Positions 62,869-64,000 of a DNA stretch of 64,000 nucleotides are shown one piece after another; positions within the stretch are counted from its first letter, which is position 1, and every line of letters starts with the position of its first letter. Made by a program: the position numbers and the translations under genes. The DNA comes from Candidatus Pantoea floridensis (GTDB lineage: Bacteria; Pseudomonadota; Gammaproteobacteria; Enterobacterales; Enterobacteriaceae), in assembly GCF_900215435.1 (NCBI RefSeq), contig NZ_OCMY01000001.1:868001-932000 (forward strand), given 5' to 3'. Under the pieces are notes generated by a model. The model did not search any database and had not been told where the DNA came from. It saw only the letters and a program-made list of their open reading frames with translations.

Positions 62869-63081
62869 GGTTTACTCACTCATCATTATTGTCAGGGCCG
62901 CACAGTTTAGCCCAGATTACGCTGCTGATGCGCGCCACGATGGGTATAATCTTGCCGACCGAACAAGAAAGCCGCTCAGGGTGATAATTGACTCCCGACG
63001 CGTTTAGCTATACTGGATCAAAAAAGGGAACGACCAGCCACACATTCCGTACCAGCGAGAAGGTGTTAAAGGAGTCTGAGT

Positions 63082-63252
63082 ATGCTGATTGGTTTTGTTT
63101 TGTTAGTGAGCGCGTGTGGGCACGATGCCTGCGATGCGTTGCCGGTATCGGAGCGGATTTACCCAACCAAAATGGCCTGTGAGCAAATGGCCGATCGCAT
63201 CCATAAAGTTCGGCCTAACGTGGTCTTACTTTGTGGCGAAGTGCACCGTTAA
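63082..63252 (+). CDS. small Cys-rich exported protein, 56 aa
   Basis: MLIGFVLLVSACGHDACDAL has an LVSAC lipobox-like site; the rest includes YPTKMACEQMADRIHK and VVLLCGEVHR, four Cys in all. AAAGGAG lies seven bases before the ATG and a terminator follows the stop. Possibly a lipoprotein or a disulfide-bonded periplasmic peptide. Confidence 0.7.
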   Translation: MLIGFVLLVSACGHDACDALPVSERIYPTKMACEQMADRIHKVRPNVVLLCGEVHR

Positions 63253-63269
63253 TTCGGTGCCATTTTTAT
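63243..63269 (+). terminator. terminator of the 56-aa protein gene
   Basis: Stem GCACCG/CGGTGC with loop TTAATT, overlapping the stop codon, then CATTTTTATT. Confidence 0.85.
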
Positions 63270-63363
63270 TACAGTTGCGCAAAAAACAGCCAGACGGCAT
63301 TGCAAGAATGGGTTGTAGCGTTCAAAATATAAGCTGCTTTTCACTATCACCGTTGTGAATCCA

Positions 63364-63597
63364 ATGAAAACATCTCGCCCCCGTCGTCCAAACGGACGCT
63401 GGGTTTATTACATTTTGTATGATGGCATTCTCTGGCCCTGCCCCGTGCGTTGGGAATGGGAGAGCGGCTTCGGCGGCTGGCTGCCGTTTTACTTCTCGCC
63501 AACTTTTGAGTTTGTGGCGGGCGATCCACGCAAGGCTTATCGCATTGCGCGCAGCAGCGTGCGTAACGTACGCCAGACAGACGGCGAGTACGCCTGA
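63364..63597 (+). CDS. Trp/Tyr-rich small protein, 77 aa
   Basis: MKTSRPRRPNGRWVYYILYD, then GILWPCPVRWEWESGFGGWL and PFYFSPTFEFVAGDPRKAYR. Very rich in aromatics, basic at both ends, no clear membrane span. A GTG nine bases upstream is another start. Unrecognised; perhaps part of a phage or plasmid relic, but no neighbour supports that. Confidence 0.55.
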   Translation: MKTSRPRRPNGRWVYYILYDGILWPCPVRWEWESGFGGWLPFYFSPTFEFVAGDPRKAYRIARSSVRNVRQTDGEYA

Positions 63598-63601
63598 TTG
63601 A

Positions 63602-63721
63602 TTAGCTAATCTGCCACGGGAACCACGACGCCGTGAGCAGATAGTGCAGCAGCTCCAGCACTAAAATCACCATCACCAGCACGCCGAGCTTGTGGCTGCA
63701 AATCCAGTCTTTCAGCCCCAT
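63602..63721 (-). CDS. 39-aa membrane protein
   Basis: MGLKDWICSHKLGVLVMVIL then VLELLHYLLTASWFPWQIS: one membrane span with aromatic end. Its ATG overlaps the last 10 bases of the yniD-like gene, so translation is likely coupled. Confidence 0.55.
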   Translation of the reverse strand: MGLKDWICSHKLGVLVMVILVLELLHYLLTASWFPWQIS

Positions 63722-63819
63722 AACATGGCCGCCCAGCGAATCAGCATCAACGCGCCACAGATGCATAACAGCACCACTATCATTTTCCAATGTTTGGTTG
63801 CAGCCAGTTTTTTTGCCAC
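63712..63819 (-). CDS. yniD: YniD-like small membrane protein
   Basis: 35 aa with GTG start after GGAGG. KHWKMIVVLLCICGALMLIR and WAAMLWG match the recalled sequence of E. coli YniD, a single-span microprotein of unknown role. Followed by, and overlapping, a second small membrane ORF. Confidence 0.78.
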   Translation of the reverse strand: MAKKLAATKHWKMIVVLLCICGALMLIRWAAMLWG

Positions 63820-63841
63820 GCACCCTCCAGATGACAGAAAG

Positions 63842-63869
63842 CAACAATGCGCCCTGAGGCGCATTGTTG
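63842..63869 (-). terminator. hairpin after the osmC-like gene
   Basis: 12-bp stem CAACAATGCGCC/GGCGCATTGTTG, loop CTGA, 29 bases past the osmC-like stop. U tract is weak on the minus strand. Confidence 0.6.
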
Positions 63870-63898
63870 ATTCTAACGCTGGTCACCCGGAAGGGCGA

Positions 63899-64000
63899 TT
63901 ATTTATTCAGCGTATAGTCGAGCGTGATCTCAGCGTTCAGTACCTGAGACACCGGGCAGCCCGCTTTGGCTTTCTGGATAATCTCATCGAACTTCGCATC
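63899..64000 (-). CDS. OsmC-family peroxiredoxin, 3' end only
   Basis: The last 33 residues, DAKFDEIIQKAKAGCPVSQV then LNAEITLDYTLNK, carry the second redox Cys of OsmC/Ohr proteins (AGCPVSQVLNA). These enzymes reduce organic peroxides. The rest lies beyond the window end. Confidence 0.88.
   Translation of the reverse strand, partial: DAKFDEIIQKAKAGCPVSQVLNAEITLDYTLNK

Overview
This window is a chromosomal segment of a Gram-negative enterobacterium, most likely in the Erwiniaceae (Pantoea/Erwinia group). Three things suggest this. Proteins such as Tgt, QueA, PhoB, BrnQ, ProC, RdgC and NusB look close to their E. coli forms. The gene order follows the E. coli 8-10 minute region (secDF-yajC-tgt-queA, brnQ-proY, phoBR, sbcDC, mak/rdgC, ppnP-aroM-yaiA-aroL, yaiI, proC, psiF, iraP). 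The DNA is also moderately GC-rich, with many CGC/GCG runs. The genus call is inference. I see no rRNA, tRNA, CRISPR array, prophage or insertion sequence.

Layout. 1-3913: minus-strand nrdR-ribD-ribE-nusB-thiL-pgpA operon (pgpA cut by the window edge). 4088-5103: kbp and a YajI-like lipoprotein. 5161-10596: minus-strand queA-tgt-yajC-secD-secF. 10779-13606: acpH, then a translationally coupled inositol-monophosphatase-like / histidine acid phosphatase pair. 13899-14400: an acyltransferase remnant. 14409-21948: proY, brnQ, a MetE-like methyltransferase behind probable MetJ boxes, an orphan PstS-like protein, and phoR-phoB. 22146-27037: sbcD-sbcC.

27096-29370: a three-lipoprotein CsgG/DUF4810/GNA1162 operon with a divergent lipoprotein that carries a TolA-III-like domain. 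29330-33172: an AraC regulator, an APH-fold kinase and an ethanolamine-type permease. 33249-37017: mak, rdgC, a two-repeat secreted hypothetical protein, and ppnP. 37122-41251: aroM joined to DUF1177 and an OPT/YSL transporter, plus an IclR regulator. In E. coli aroM sits beside yaiA-aroL without these genes. 41561-46474: yaiA, aroL, a DUF2076 gene, yaiI, proC and a Rieske/FAD reductase. 46620-50077: a NagA-like/NagB-like/SSS-symporter operon.

50369-51379: psiF, iraP and a Gly/His-rich lipoprotein. 51633-55956: lacZ with a lac-operator-like site but no lacI or lacY, and a convergent MdtG-like pump. 56349-60399: an AriR/YmgB-type protein, small envelope proteins, a 21-codon ORF behind an RcsAB-like box, and a CHASE4-PAS-degenerate GGDEF-EAL protein. 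60665-64000: a CPBP protease, a divergent SDR/HxlR pair, small ORFs including a YniD homologue, and the 3' end of an osmC-like gene.

The strongest unexplained signals are two. One is a mosaic family of short palindromes (cores GGTCGCCAT/ATGGCGACC and GGTGCGCAT/ATGCGCACC) in at least seven intergenic sites, with a compensatory base-pair change in one copy. The other is the aroM-DUF1177-OPT-iclR cluster, which suggests a transport-linked role for the poorly understood AroM family. Others are the CsgG lipoprotein trio beside the TolA-like lipoprotein, the amino-sugar operon with an atypical NagB, and the permease/kinase locus with helically phased repeats.
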